A stretch of DNA of 64,000 bases, from contig CM055106.1 in NCBI GenBank assembly GCA_029204225.1, positions 23,966,531 to 24,030,530 of the forward strand, in the 5' to 3' direction. The notes beneath the pieces were generated by a model. That model saw only the letters and a list, made by a program, of their open reading frames with translations, searched no databases and was not told the DNA's origin. The translations under genes were made by a program, and so were the position numbers. Shown piece after piece: positions 44,826 through 55,116 of the stretch. Source of the DNA: Diphasiastrum complanatum. Lineage: Eukaryota; Streptophyta; Lycopodiopsida; Lycopodiales; Lycopodiaceae. Position 1 is the stretch's first letter. The number at the start of each line of letters is the position of its first letter.

Positions 44826-46003
44826 TTTGTGTAGTTGGAACAAAATCAAGGTGATAATTTGCTTGCCCAAACTAGGAATAGTACACGAAATCTTAGAGTT
44901 CATGGGCATTGCAATTATTATCAAAGATTTGTATTGTATATTGCTAAGTTATTTGAGCCAATTAGGTTCAATGAGGACTTTAAATCCTCCATTGGAGCGA
45001 ATAACATAGTTGTAGTGGTAGGATGTTTTATTAGTTTCGATAAGGACTTTAAATCCTCTATTGGAACTAATATGACATAGTCTGTTCTTAGGTTCAATGA
45101 GGACTTTAAATCCTCCATTGGAGCGAATAACATAGTTGTAGTGGTAGGATGTTTTATTAGTTTCGATAAGGACTTTAAATCCTCTATTGGCACTCGACAT
45201 AGTGGTAGTGAGAGGGTGTTATTAGTTTCAATGAGGACTTTAAATCCTCTATTGGAACTAATATGACATAGTGGTAGTGAGAGGGTGTTATTAGGTTCAA
45301 TGAGGACTTTAAATTCTCTATTTGCACTAATGACATAGTGGTAATGGTAGGATGTTTTATTAGTTTCAATAAGGACTTTAAATCCTCTATTGGAAGTAAT
45401 ATGACATAGTCTATTCTTAGGTTCAATGAGGACTTTAAATCCTCCATTGGAGCGAATAACATAGTTGTAGTGGTAGACTTACGCTTACACTCAAGTGGAC
45501 ACCGCCAACCACCAAGGCTTTTCACACGCTGAAGTGGACATTGGTGTCAGCTCCAATCCTTAGATCTTCTAGTTGGACCATTGAATTCCACATTGAATTT
45601 CATACCGATGCATTCAAAAATGTCATTGGTAGTGTCTTAACTCAATCGGTGAAATTTAAAAAGAATGACCCTGTGTACTTTTCTAGTCAATAATCTATGC
45701 AAGCTAAGATCAATTACACCACCATTGGTATATAGTGTCAAGAAGTATCGTCACTACCTACTTGCCAATTCCTTTGCAATTTTTGTTGACCATCAAGCCC
45801 TTTTATATCTTGTCAACCGACCATGTACCATTGGGGGCATCACCAAATGGTAGTTGTTGCTACATAAATTCCAATACCAAGTCATGGTGCACAAAGGCAA
45901 GCAACATTATCTAGCAAATCATTTATCTAGAATCCATAATGTACTGCCTAAGGGGGCACCAGATGAATTGCCAAATGCAATCTTTTTTCTAGAAGACGCG
46001 ATA
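44826..46003 (+). pseudogene. Gypsy M: RT thumb and RNase H, interrupted by a minisatellite
   Basis: The frame at 44835-44965 reads 'NLRVHGHCNYYQRFVLYIAK', the Gypsy 'LRxFLGxxxYYRRFIxxxAx' block at the end of RT. An eight-unit repeat fills 44966-45475. After it the RNase H resumes: 'FHTDAFKNVIGSVLTQSVKF', 'PVYFSSQ', then in another frame 'IFVDHQALLYLVNRPC', and 'QVMVHKGKQHYLANHLSRIH' with 'GAPDELPNAIFFLEDAI'. The last boxes are typical of the RNase H to integrase connection. Several stops. The 3' side ends where the LTR of Copia N is inserted at 46009. Confidence 0.82.
44966..45475. repeat. Minisatellite, eight units of 57-69 bp
   Basis: The word GGACTTTAAATYCTCYATT recurs at 44975, 45043, 45101, 45170, 45235, 45304, 45373 and 45430. 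Spacers alternate between a GTGGTAGGATGTTTTATTAG type and an ACTAATATGACATAGT type. Several spacings are multiples of three, so open frames persist on both strands across the array. The unit encodes 'FNEDFKSSIG', reminiscent of the Gypsy linker that should sit here, so the array may have grown from it. Confidence 0.93.
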
Positions 46004-46008
46004 CTTGA

Positions 46009-46670
46009 TGTTAAAATTGTCAAATTCTAGCTATTTGATCTAAATTGAATTGTATATAACTTGATCCCACACATGTGGAGCCTGTTCCCATTTGTGGATG
46101 GTAGTCATCAATGCATCTAGATTTAGTTATATTGAATTTGTCTTGATTGACTCAAGTATGAACTAGTTGGAAGTAGGTCAAGTAGAAAATTTCCATGTGG
46201 CACCATTTCATTGATAGATGATGCATTCCCATGTGAATGAGACATGGTTCCCACATGTGAGAGGCTATTCCCACGTGTGTATATATCTGGAAAATATCAA
46301 TAGGAGTTGATCTTGCAAGTTCCTATTAGTTAGGAAAAATCACCTCAAATCAAGCAAATCATGGTGATGCAATGGCACCAAGTTAGGATTCAAAGAGGTG
46401 GGGGCTTATCGTTCATTTATTGGTTGATCTAGGATGATGTGGCATTCCCCACATGTGCCAAAACTATTGAGTCAGCATACCAGGTCAAAATGTACTTGAT
46501 CTATATATAGATAATCATTGTGATTATGAGATTTGATGAGAAATCTTGATTTTGAGGCAATACCTTGTTATTTTCACTATTTGTGTTGTGATTTCTTGCA
46601 TTGAATGCTATCATGTACTGTTGGATCGATTGTAGATCCAATTAAGGTCCAAAATTTTCAGATTTCAACA
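46009..46670 (+). mobile_element. 5' LTR of Copia N (662 bp)
   Basis: Starts TGTTAAAATTGTCAAATTCT and ends ...GATTTCAACA, followed directly by the primer site. A TATA-like CTATATATAG lies near 46500. Several CACATGTG/CCACGTG palindromes are present. It interrupts the RNase H region of Gypsy M. The matching 3' LTR is at 54227-54690. Confidence 0.9.
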
Positions 46671-46682
46671 TGGTATCAGAGC
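46671..46682 (+). other. Primer binding site of Copia N
   Basis: TGGTATCAGAGC, the canonical Copia initiator-Met primer site, immediately after the LTR. Confidence 0.92.
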
Positions 46683-47252
46683 CAAGTACAATAGGCTATG
46701 ATAATGATCAATAAGCACACCCAAATTAGCAAGTTTGTTAGTGTCTGATCTAATCTTGTGAGGGCGAGCTAGATTTGAGTGGTAACATCAAATTTTTTGG
46801 ATCAAATTGATTTTTTGGCTGCAAGAGTATTGTTCACACACGTGAGTACATATTGGACCTGTCTTTGAAGTGTCTAACTTTAAATTTGTCCTATATTTCA
46901 CACACACATTTGTTTTTCAAGGTTTTTCGTGCATTGTTTAAATCTAGCTTCATAGTTTCCATATCATTGATTAGATCTTGTAATGAATCATTGATGTGAA
47001 TGTTTGGAAGCTCATATCAGGCCCAAAAGATCCACTTTTCAGATCTTGATAGGGAGTGAAACTATCCAGGGAGTTGATTTCCATAAATCATAGATCTAGG
47101 GAGTGATTTGGTAGAAGTTGGTAGTGATCTCATTGTACCATCGTGCAAGTTGGATTGGGCTGAGAATATAAGCATCTAGAGTGCTAGAATTCTACTTTAG
47201 ATCATTCCATTGAGTGAAATCTTTGTGAATTTCAGGTGCAAAATCATTCATT
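46683..47252 (+). other. Untranslated leader of Copia N
   Basis: Non-coding sequence between primer site and gag ATG, comparable in length to the leaders of elements O and C (about 590-730 bp). Confidence 0.7.
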
Positions 47253-48317
47253 ATGGCATCCATGGGTGGTTTTTTGCTAGAAGCTAGTGAGAGACTCACA
47301 TCCACCAATTATTCCATTTGGAAAGTGAGAATGGAATCACTTTTAGTGCTCTATGATCTCTATGACATTGTCCTAGAAGAGGAAGATGAACCTCTTGGTG
47401 GACAAGAGCAAGCTAGATACAAGAGCAAGCTAGATACAAGAGAAAGGCTAGATTGGCCTTACATTGCATCAAGATGAATGTGAGCAATGACCTCTCGGAA
47501 GAGGTGTCATCTTGTGTCTTAGCCAAGCTAAGGAGGCTTGGGATTTATTGAAAGGCATTTATGAATCCAATAACACTTCAAGGATACTCATGCTTAGGAA
47601 TCAAGTTCTTCAAAGCATGAAAGAAAGTGGAGAGAGTGCACAGGAGTATGTGCTTAGGATCAGATCTTTGAACAAAGAATTGGCTTCAATTGGCGATTAA
47701 ATCCACGACAATGAAGTGAAGATTATTCTAATCTAGTCCAAAGTTTTGCCATTCAAGATAAGGTACCTACTATTGACAAGCTCCATAATGTGCTTGTAGC
47801 CGAGGAGAGTAGGATTCTTCATCTCAAATCAAGGATGGGATCCATGTCCTTGCAAGGAGGTGATGAGAAGGCCAACTTCTCATTCAAAGGCAAAAAGAAG
47901 ACTCATTTATCCAAGAAAAACCAAGACAAGGAGGCCGAGGACAAGGATGGTGGATCAAGCTCCAAAGGCAAATCCAAGAAGTGCAAATCAAAGCTAAAAT
48001 GTTTCTTTTGTGGGAAAAAGAGACATTTTGCTTCCGAGTGCTACAAGAAGAAGAATGCTCAAGAGAAGGAAAATCAAGACAATCTTGTGCTTGAGGAGGA
48101 GGAGGATGATTGTAACTCATCCTTGATGGCATCTACAACACAAACATCAAGCAAAGTGATTGATAGTGGGGCTAGCTACAACATGTCACACAACAAGGAC
48201 TTTTTCTCTACCTTACTTTCTTATAATGATTTTAAGAAGTTCATATTCACTACAACTGATCAAGAATGTAAGATAGATGGCATAAGATCTATTCCATTGT
48301 GTCTTCTAAGAGAATAG
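47253..48317 (+). pseudogene. Copia N gag, zinc knuckle and protease
   Basis: ATG at 47253 gives MASMGGFLLEASERLTSTNY, 'SIWKVRMESLLVLYDLYDIV' (capsid N-terminus). The frame stops at 47477. A second frame (47512-47700) has 'AKEAWDLLKGIYESNNTSRI'. The third frame 47790-48317 contains the knuckle CFFCGKKRHFASEC (Arg where Gly is usual) and the protease box VIDSGASYNMS, where the usual His of SSHM is Asn. It is cut off at 48317, with another frame taking over. At least three breaks. Confidence 0.85.
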
Positions 48318-49118
48318 ATCTTGATAATGCTCTTTATGTACCATCCATCACAAAAAAACTGTTGAGTCTTGGACAATTAATACATAATGGACTAGATGTA
48401 CACTTTAAACATGGAGTTTGTTCCATAATGAAGCATGATAAGTGTATTGCTAGTGGCATTAAGCAAGGTGGATTGTTCAATTTGGATGCTAATGTTGTCA
48501 TTGGAAGTGTAAACATGGAAAAGAAGGAGCTTTCCCAAGTGGAGTTATGGCACAAGAGGTTATGCCATCCTAACTATCAAGCAATGGAGACCATGATATC
48601 CAAGAAGCTAGCACTCGGGCTTCCCAAATCCATTTCCAAGTATGGCAAGCTTTGTGAAGCTTGTGGTATTTCGAAGACACATAAGCAAACATTCAAGAGA
48701 TCTTTGACTAGATCTACCTCACCTCTTGATCTTATACACTTGGATGTGCATTCATTTTCACATGAATCTAATGGTGGTGCTTTGATGTATGTAACCTTCA
48801 TAAATGATTGTACAATATACACTTGGATCTATCTATTGCCAAAGAATAGCTTAGTGTATGATTCCTTTGTAAAGTTTAAATTTCTTGTTGAGAGGCAACT
48901 TAATGCTAGCATCAAAGTGTTAAGATGTGATAATGGAAGAGAGTACATCCAATAGCATGAGACATTTTTGTGAGGCTAATGGCATAAGGAGAGAATTTAC
49001 ATGTACTTACACCCCCCAAACCAAGCATATCGAGATTGCACACCACTTTGTAAGGGAGGAGGGGCAAGCTAAGGAGATCAAGCTTCTTCATGTTTCATCA
49101 TCCGAGTGTGTTTTGTAA
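48299..49118 (+). pseudogene. Copia N pre-integrase and integrase, fused to an RNase H tail
   Basis: The frame 48299-48955 reads 'LDNALYVPSITKKLLSLGQL', the zinc-binding 'VELWHKRLCHPNYQAMETMI', 'CEACGISKTHKQTFKRS', the core 'LDLIHLDVHSFSHESNGGAL', and the second catalytic region 'KVLRCDNGREYIQ'. The frame from 48927 continues 'FCEANGIRREFTCTYTPQ' and then 'TKHIEIAHHFVRE', which belongs to the end of RNase H (compare 53180 in element O). The rest of integrase, all RT and most of RNase H are missing (about 2.3 kb). Confidence 0.87.
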
Positions 49119-49190
49119 AGAATTGAAAAAGATTATCTATGTTAGATATAGGGGTCTTATGTTTTTTACATCAAGCATCTAGGTGTAGGA

Positions 49191-49619
49191 TGTTGATAGG
49201 AACAAATTTGGCATAGATGACAAATTATGCATTTCCACTTGTAATGCCACTATTGAGCCAAAATAGAGTAAGAGGCTAAACTCGTGCCAATTAGAGTGTA
49301 GACAAGTGTAATGCCTTTGTTTGATGAATTCTAAGAGGTCCAATAGGATCTAGAGGTGGAACCATGTGTGGTCCAATAGGAATTTGAGGTGTGCTTGAAT
49401 ATAGTCCAATAGAATTAAGAGGTGCATGGATCAATGGTCCAATAGGATTAAGAGGTGAGAGTGAGAGTTGGAAGTGATGGAATGCATGTAGTAGTGTGTT
49501 TTTGCCATGTGATCCAAGATTGATCTTGAATCTCAAACTAGTTTTGATCTTGGTGCATCTACACACCTTAGGAGATCACAAGTACATGTTGTGGACAATT
49601 GACACGTGTGAAATCAACA
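49191..49619 (+). mobile_element. 5' LTR of Copia O (429 bp, internally deleted)
   Basis: Starts TGTTGATAGGAACAAATTTG and ends ...GAAATCAACA, with 7-bp inverted ends. It is collinear with 53456-54114 but lacks about 230 bp between 'AAGAGGTGA' and 'GTGAGAGTTGG'. The missing part includes the CACACGTGTG palindrome and probably promoter sequence. Confidence 0.9.
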
Positions 49620-49631
49620 TGGTATCAGAGC
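49620..49631 (+). other. Primer binding site of Copia O
   Basis: TGGTATCAGAGC directly after the LTR, identical to that of N and C. Confidence 0.92.
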
Positions 49632-50352
49632 CTACCTAAGGTTACCATGCATTTTGATCCATTTAAGTGAAAACTATTCATCAATCTTGAGCTAGAAATT
49701 GTCAAGGCCCAATTTCCTAGCTATCTTGTTCAATTTTAATTCATAAGAGATCAAAAGGACATTGATTGGGTCTGACCTGGTATTGTACAGAATCAGGTGC
49801 TCAGACACGTGTGAGAAACATCCAATTTCAGTTTGGAAGTTCTCTCTCATGCTTGATCCATTTATCTTGCTTGATAGCTTGTTTTGAAGTTATTTTTGTC
49901 TAGTTTCTGCTGCAATCAGTTTTGTTCCATTTGGTTGAGCCAATCAGAAGTTATAAGCTTTTGAAGAGGGTTAGGTAGTGCACCTAGACCTGGGTGGGCA
50001 CATTTGGTTTGGTCAAGAGATTGCTTGGTTGATCCAAAATCACAGTTGTATGCTTACCAATCTCATCTATATGTGATCTAGGCACTGTTTTGAGATCTTA
50101 GCCATTTTGTTTCATGCAATATCATTGTATTTGAGTCAACATGTTCTAAGAGTGTTTGATCCTAACTTTGTCGATACTCCATCATTTGATGTGAAATAGA
50201 TCTTATTTTAGAGAGATTTGTGTAGCTAGTGAGAATCAATTCACAAATAGTTGCAAGATCTTTCATAGGAGGAGATAGTACTCTATTATTGGATCCTATT
50301 GAGAGTGTGTAGCAACATTTATTATTCATCATTTGAGTTTTCTTCACTTCAA
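49632..50352 (+). other. Untranslated leader of Copia O
   Basis: Non-coding sequence between primer site and the gag ATG at 50353. No conserved motif recognised. Confidence 0.65.
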
Positions 50353-53073
50353 ATGTCTTCAATGGGTTCAACCTTGTTGGAACCAAGTGAAAGATTGTCC
50401 AGTTCAAACTATTCAATTTGGAAAATGAGGATGGAGTCTATCTTGATCCTTCAAGACATGATGGACATAGTTCTTGGCCTTGAAGAAGAACCACAAGTTC
50501 TTCAAGAGGTTCAAAAATACAAAAAGAGAGCTAGGATGGCTCTCCACTACATTAAGATGAATGTCTCTAATGAGATATTGAGGGAGATAGTTACTTGTAC
50601 AACAACCAAAGAAGCTTGGGATTGTCTCAAGACTATCTATGAGGCTAAGAATACCTCTAGGCTTCTCACTCTTAGAAATCAAATCTTTCAAAGTAGCCAA
50701 AAGAGTGATGAGAGTTCATCTAGCTATGTTTTGAGAGTAAAAGATATTCATAGAGAACTTGCTTGTATTGGTGATTCCATCAATCAAAATGAGCTAATTC
50801 AAGTCATTCTCAATGGCTTCAGAAGTGAATTTGATAACCTTGTCCAATCCTATGCCATTAAGGAGGAGCTACCAAGTTTGGAGGCTCTCCAAAGTGTGCT
50901 AATTTCAGAAGAATCAAGATAAGAGTACAAGCTCTTGAGGATGGACAAGCTCTCTCTCACTCATAATGATGGCAAAGCTCTCTTTGCCAAGGATAAGCAC
51001 AAAGGGAGGAGCAAGAACCAACATCAACAATCCTCAAGCAAGGACAAAGTCAAATCCAAAGACAAAGATGAGGAGGAAGATGATTCCTCTAATGCTTCAT
51101 CATCCAAGCTCAAGAAGAAGAAGATCAAGTGCTTTTATTGGAGCAAGAAAGGCCATTATGCCACCAATTGCTTCAAGAAGAAGAATCAACTCAAGCAAGC
51201 CAACATTACCAATGAGAAGGAAGACACTATTGCAAGTGATGGAGAGGGATCTCTTATGGTCTCTAGTTTCTCATCTACTCCTTTCAAGAAGGACGGCCTA
51301 TGGTATATTGATAGTGGAGCCTCTTCAAATATGTGTAGCTCCAAGGACACTTTCTCTTCTATTGCACCTTATGATGGAGTCAAGAAATCAATATACACAG
51401 CAAATGATTTTGAATGTCCTAATGAAGGCATAGGGAGCATTCCCTTGAACCTTGCATCCTCTAAAGTTCTTTCTCTCTCTAAAGCTCTTCATGTACCTAA
51501 GCTTACTATGAATCTCATTAGTGTTGGCCAATTGTTTGATAATGGCCTTGATGTAAAATTCAATGTTGATACTTGCACTATCAAGAAGAATGATGAAATA
51601 CTTGCATTAGGATCTAGATTTGGTGGCATCTATAAACTAGATCCAAATGAGTATGTGAATGCTTGTAATGTTGCTCTTGTGAACAAGCTCTCTATGGAGG
51701 AATTATGGCATAGGAGGTTGGGACATCCCAACTACAAATCCATGCTCTCTATGATCAAAGAAGCCAAAGTTATTGGCTTGCCAAAGTCATTCTCCAAGAA
51801 GATCAAGCCTTGTGAGGCTTGTGCTATTGCTAAATCTCACAAAAAGCCATTTACAAGATCTTCTATCAAAAGCAAGCATCCTTTGGAGTTAATCCACTCG
51901 GATGTGCATTTCTCATCAACTACAAGCAAGGGAGGAGCCACTTGTTTTGTTACTTTCATTGATGATTTCACAAGATTCACTTGGATATATCTTTTTGCTT
52001 CTAAATCTATGGTGTTTGATCATTTCCTTATTTTCAAAGCTTATGTAGAGAAGCAATTCTCATTATTTGCACCCGTTGCAAAGATGGTGACAATAAGAAT
52101 TCTTATTTCTCTTGCTTGTTTCTTCAAGTGGAAGGTGTTCCAATTAGATGTATCCAATGCTTTTCTAAATGGTTATCTTGAGGAGGAGATCTATATGGAA
52201 CAACCTCAAGGATTCATCAAGGATGAGTCCAAAGTGTGCTTGCTCTTCAAAAGTCTTTATGGACTCAAGCAAGCACCAAGATCATGGTATTCAAGACTTA
52301 ATTCTTTTCTTATCTCACTAGGATTTACTCTCAGTGACTATGATCCTTCCATGTATCTAAAGTTTGCTGATAGCAATATTGTCATTCTTCTAATTTATGT
52401 TGATGACATTATTCTTTGTGGAATTTGTATCAAGCTAGTTGATGAAACTAAGCTAGCACTTGGATGTGAGTTTAAAATGCAAGATCTAGGAGAGATACAT
52501 TACATCCTAGGCCTAGAAATTTATTTTTATGAAAATCATGTTTTTATATGCCAATCTAGATATGCTCACTCTATGTTGAAAAAATTCCATATGGAAAATC
52601 CTAAGAGCATAGATACTCCAATGGAGCAAATTGTAAAAGATCCTAATAAATGTGATGAAAGATCCTTTGAGGACATCACACTTTTTAGGAGTCTTGTAGG
52701 CTCCTTGATTTGGCTTACCATTACTAGGCCCGATCTAAGTTTTTGTGTGCACAAATTGAGTCAATTTATGCAAGATTCTAAGATCCATCATTGGAAGATG
52801 GCCAAGAGGATTCTAAGATATGTATCTTCATCTTGTGATTATGGTCTACTCTATAAAAGTGAAGATCTATCCATTGTTGGCTACTCGGATTCGGACTTTG
52901 CAAGTGACAAGATGGATCGAAAGTCTATTAGTGCATACACTATCTTTCTTGGAGGCAATCTAATATCTTGGCTTTCCAAAAAGCAAGATACTATATCTCT
53001 CTCTTCATGTGAGGCCGAGTACAAGCACTCACTACAACTACCAAAGAGGTGCTTTGTATCAAGAGGTTATTAA
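50353..53073 (+). pseudogene. Copia O gag-pol, one frame with a single early stop and an in-frame deletion
   Basis: Gag starts at ATG 50353 (MSSMGSTLLEPSERLSSSNY) and runs to a TAA at 50920-50922. The same frame then continues unbroken to 53073. Domains in order: knuckle CFYWSKKGHYATNC (second Cys is Trp); protease YIDSGASSNMC (His to Asn); pre-integrase 'EELWHRRLGHPNYKSMLSMI'; integrase 'LELIHSDVHFSS' and 'FIDDFTRFTWIYL'. After 'AYVEKQFS' about 1 kb is deleted in frame, removing the other integrase catalytic residues and the RT N-terminus. RT resumes at 'FAPVAKMVTIRI' and has 'QLDVSNAFLNGYLEEEIYME', the intact catalytic box YVDD (about 52400) and 'SLVGSLIWLTITRPDLSF'. RNase H has 'GYSDSDFASDKMDRKSISAY' and 'SLSSCEAEY'. 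A frameshift near 53030 ends it. Confidence 0.92.
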
Positions 53074-53360
53074 TGGAGCTAAAGTGCATCAAGGAAGATG
53101 ATCTACCAATGATCAAGTGTGATAACATCTCGGCCAAAGCTCTTGCCAATAATTCCATATTTCATGCAAGAAGCAAGCACATAGAAGTGGCACACCATTT
53201 TGTGAGAGAAAAGCTTATTGGAGGAGAAATCTATTTGGAGCATGTCAACTCATCCTCTTGTATTGCCAATCTACTCACCAAGCCTTTGAGCAAAAGTGCT
53301 TTCATCAAGCATAGATCTAATCTTGGAGTTATATCAAGATCAATGCTCAAATCTTCATAG
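53049..53360 (+). pseudogene. Copia O RNase H C-terminus (after frameshift)
   Basis: It continues the RNase H in another frame: 'LLMELKCIKEDDLPMIKCDN', 'SKHIEVAHHFVREKLIGGEI', 'ANLLTKPLSKSAFIKHRSNL'. It stops at 53360, about 95 bp before the 3' LTR. Confidence 0.9.
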
Positions 53361-53455
53361 ATAATTTTTTAGGAGGAGTGTGAAGAATTGAAAAAAATTA
53401 TCTATGTTAGATATAGGGGTCTTATGTTTTTTACATCAAGCATCTAGGTGTAGGA

Positions 53456-54114
53456 TGTTGATAGGAACAAATTTGGCATAGATGGCAAATTATGCATTTC
53501 CACTTGTAATGCCACTATTGAGCCAAAATAGAGTAAGAGGCTAAACTCATGCCAATTAGAGTGTAGACAAGTGTAATGCCTTTGTTTGATGAATTCTAAG
53601 AGGTCCAATAGGATTTAGAGGTGGAACCATGTGTGGTCCAATAGGAATTTGAGGTGTGCTTGAATATAGTCCTATAGAATTAAGAGGTGCATGGATCAAT
53701 GGTCCAATAGGATTAAGAGGTGACAAAGTGTGGTCCAATCATATTTAAGCATAGTGGTAGCTCGTGGATCTACTAGTATCATTGTACTCCTCATTTTGAA
53801 GCTGATTGATTTGATGATTATGTGGATTTTGAGTGTTATTGGATTTCTAGCTTTCTCTCTCTACTTGAGAGCTCATGATGGTTTTTCTCTCTCTACCCGA
53901 GGAGAGAAGCTTGTTTTTACTTAGAATAATTTTTGAATACTTCCCACACGTGTGAGTGAGAGTTGGAAGTGATTGAATGCATGTAGTAGTGTGTTTTTGC
54001 CATAGGATCCAAGATTGATCTTGAATCTCAATCTAGTTTTGATCTTGGTGCATCTACACACCTTAGGGGATCACAAGTACATATTGTGGACAATCCACAT
54101 GTGTGAAATCAACA
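53456..54114 (+). mobile_element. 3' LTR of Copia O (659 bp, full length)
   Basis: Starts TGTTGATAGGAACAAATTTG and ends ...GTGTGAAATCAACA. It has the 230 bp missing from the 5' LTR, including CACACGTGTG at 53945-53954. The next bases resume Copia N pol sequence. Confidence 0.9.
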
Positions 54115-54215
54115 TGTTGTTGATATCTTGAATAAATCATTGCCAAAGGATTCATTTATGAAGTTGAGATATGCACTTCATGTTGTAGATAGATGTACAC
54201 TAGATTTTCCAAGCT
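54115..54215 (+). pseudogene. Last codons of Copia N pol
   Basis: The frame after the 3' LTR of O reads 'VDILNKSLPKDSFMKLRYAL'. This is the terminal Copia RNase H box (A-x-LxTKPLPxxxFxxLRxxL), followed by a stop and then the N-type LTR. It shows that O lies inside N. Confidence 0.75.
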
Positions 54216-54226
54216 AGATTTTAAGG

Positions 54227-54690
54227 TGTTAAAATTGTCAAATTCTAGCTATTTGATCTAAGTTGATTTGTACATAACTTGATCCCACACATGTGGAGCA
54301 TGTTCCCACATGTGGATGATATTCATAAATGTATCTAGATTTAGTTATATTGAATTTGTCTTGATTGACTCAAGTATGAACTAGTTGGAAGCTAGTCAAG
54401 TAGAAAATTGCCATGTGGCACCATTTCATTAATAGATCATGCATTCCCATGAGAATGAGACATGGTTCCCATGTGTGTATATATATGGAAAATATCAGTA
54501 GGAGTTGATCTTGCAAGTTCCTATAAGTTAGGAAAAATCACCTCAAATCAAGCAAATCATGGTTACGCAATGACACCAAGTCAAGATTCAAAGAGGTGGG
54601 GGCTTATCTTGCATTTATTGGTTGATCTAGGATGATGTGGCATTATCCACACATGCCATACCTGTTGAGTCAACATACCAGGTTAAAATG
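54227..54690 (+). mobile_element. 3' LTR of Copia N (3' truncated)
   Basis: Starts TGTTAAAATTGTCAAATTCT, collinear with 46009-46490 ('GATCCCACACATGTGGAGC', 'GGCTTATC', 'GATGATGTGGCATT'). Homology stops at 'GGTTAAAATG' (54690), so the last 170 bp or so are missing. Confidence 0.87.
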
Positions 54691-54730
54691 CCGTCACAAG
54701 ATATTTTGTAACATTAATTGGACATTCAAG

Positions 54731-54780
54731 TGTTGAAATCAGAAAATTTTGAACCTTAATTGGATCTACAATCGATCCAC
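54731..54780 (-). mobile_element. Inverted terminus of an N-type LTR
   Basis: The segment starts TGTTGAAATCAGAAAATTTT and is the reverse complement of the last 50 bp of the N LTR (46621-46670) with about three differences. It lies 41 bp from the broken end of the plus-strand N 3' LTR. Confidence 0.8.
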
Positions 54781-54822
54781 AAGAGGTGTTGGATGCCAAT
54801 TAGATTGATCAATCACAATTCT

Positions 54823-55104
54823 AATGACTAACTAGGTGAATCTATGTATAGGGAACTTAGGGCTATGCATGGCTATGTGCCCAGGTTGCTTTTGGCTCTA
54901 TATATTGAGGCCAAACTTGCCCTACTCCTTATTATGATCATGGATTCATTGCCAGGGTTTCACTCTACATTCATGCCTCTTGTTCCTTGGCTTGGGGGTG
55001 AAGCTTCTAGAGTTGATTGGTTGCTTCTACTTGGTTGGGTGGTTGCTCCATAGTGTGTTTTCCATTGTGTTTTGTCTTGTAAGCAGGATCTTAGGCCCTT
55101 ATAG
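54823..55104 (+). mobile_element. LTR of family L, 3' part
   Basis: It matches the minus strand of 38023-38320 almost base for base ('GGGCTATGCATGGCTATGTG', 'GGCTTGGGGGTGAAGCTTCT'). TATA-like CTATATATTG near 54897. The 5' part of this LTR is replaced by unrelated DNA before 54823. It ends at a primer site. Confidence 0.8.
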
Positions 55105-55116
55105 TGGTATCATAGC
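55105..55116 (+). other. Primer binding site of element L copy 2
   Basis: TGGTATCATAGC differs from the initiator-Met site TGGTATCAGAGC by one base. Confidence 0.7.

Noticed and set aside
44966-45475. CRISPR-like array
   Set aside because: The spacers are themselves repeats of two kinds, the context is a plant retroelement, and there are no cas genes.
44921-45525. Repeat-protein frames on the minus strand
   Set aside because: They are translations of the minisatellite; the open reading follows from unit lengths that are multiples of three.
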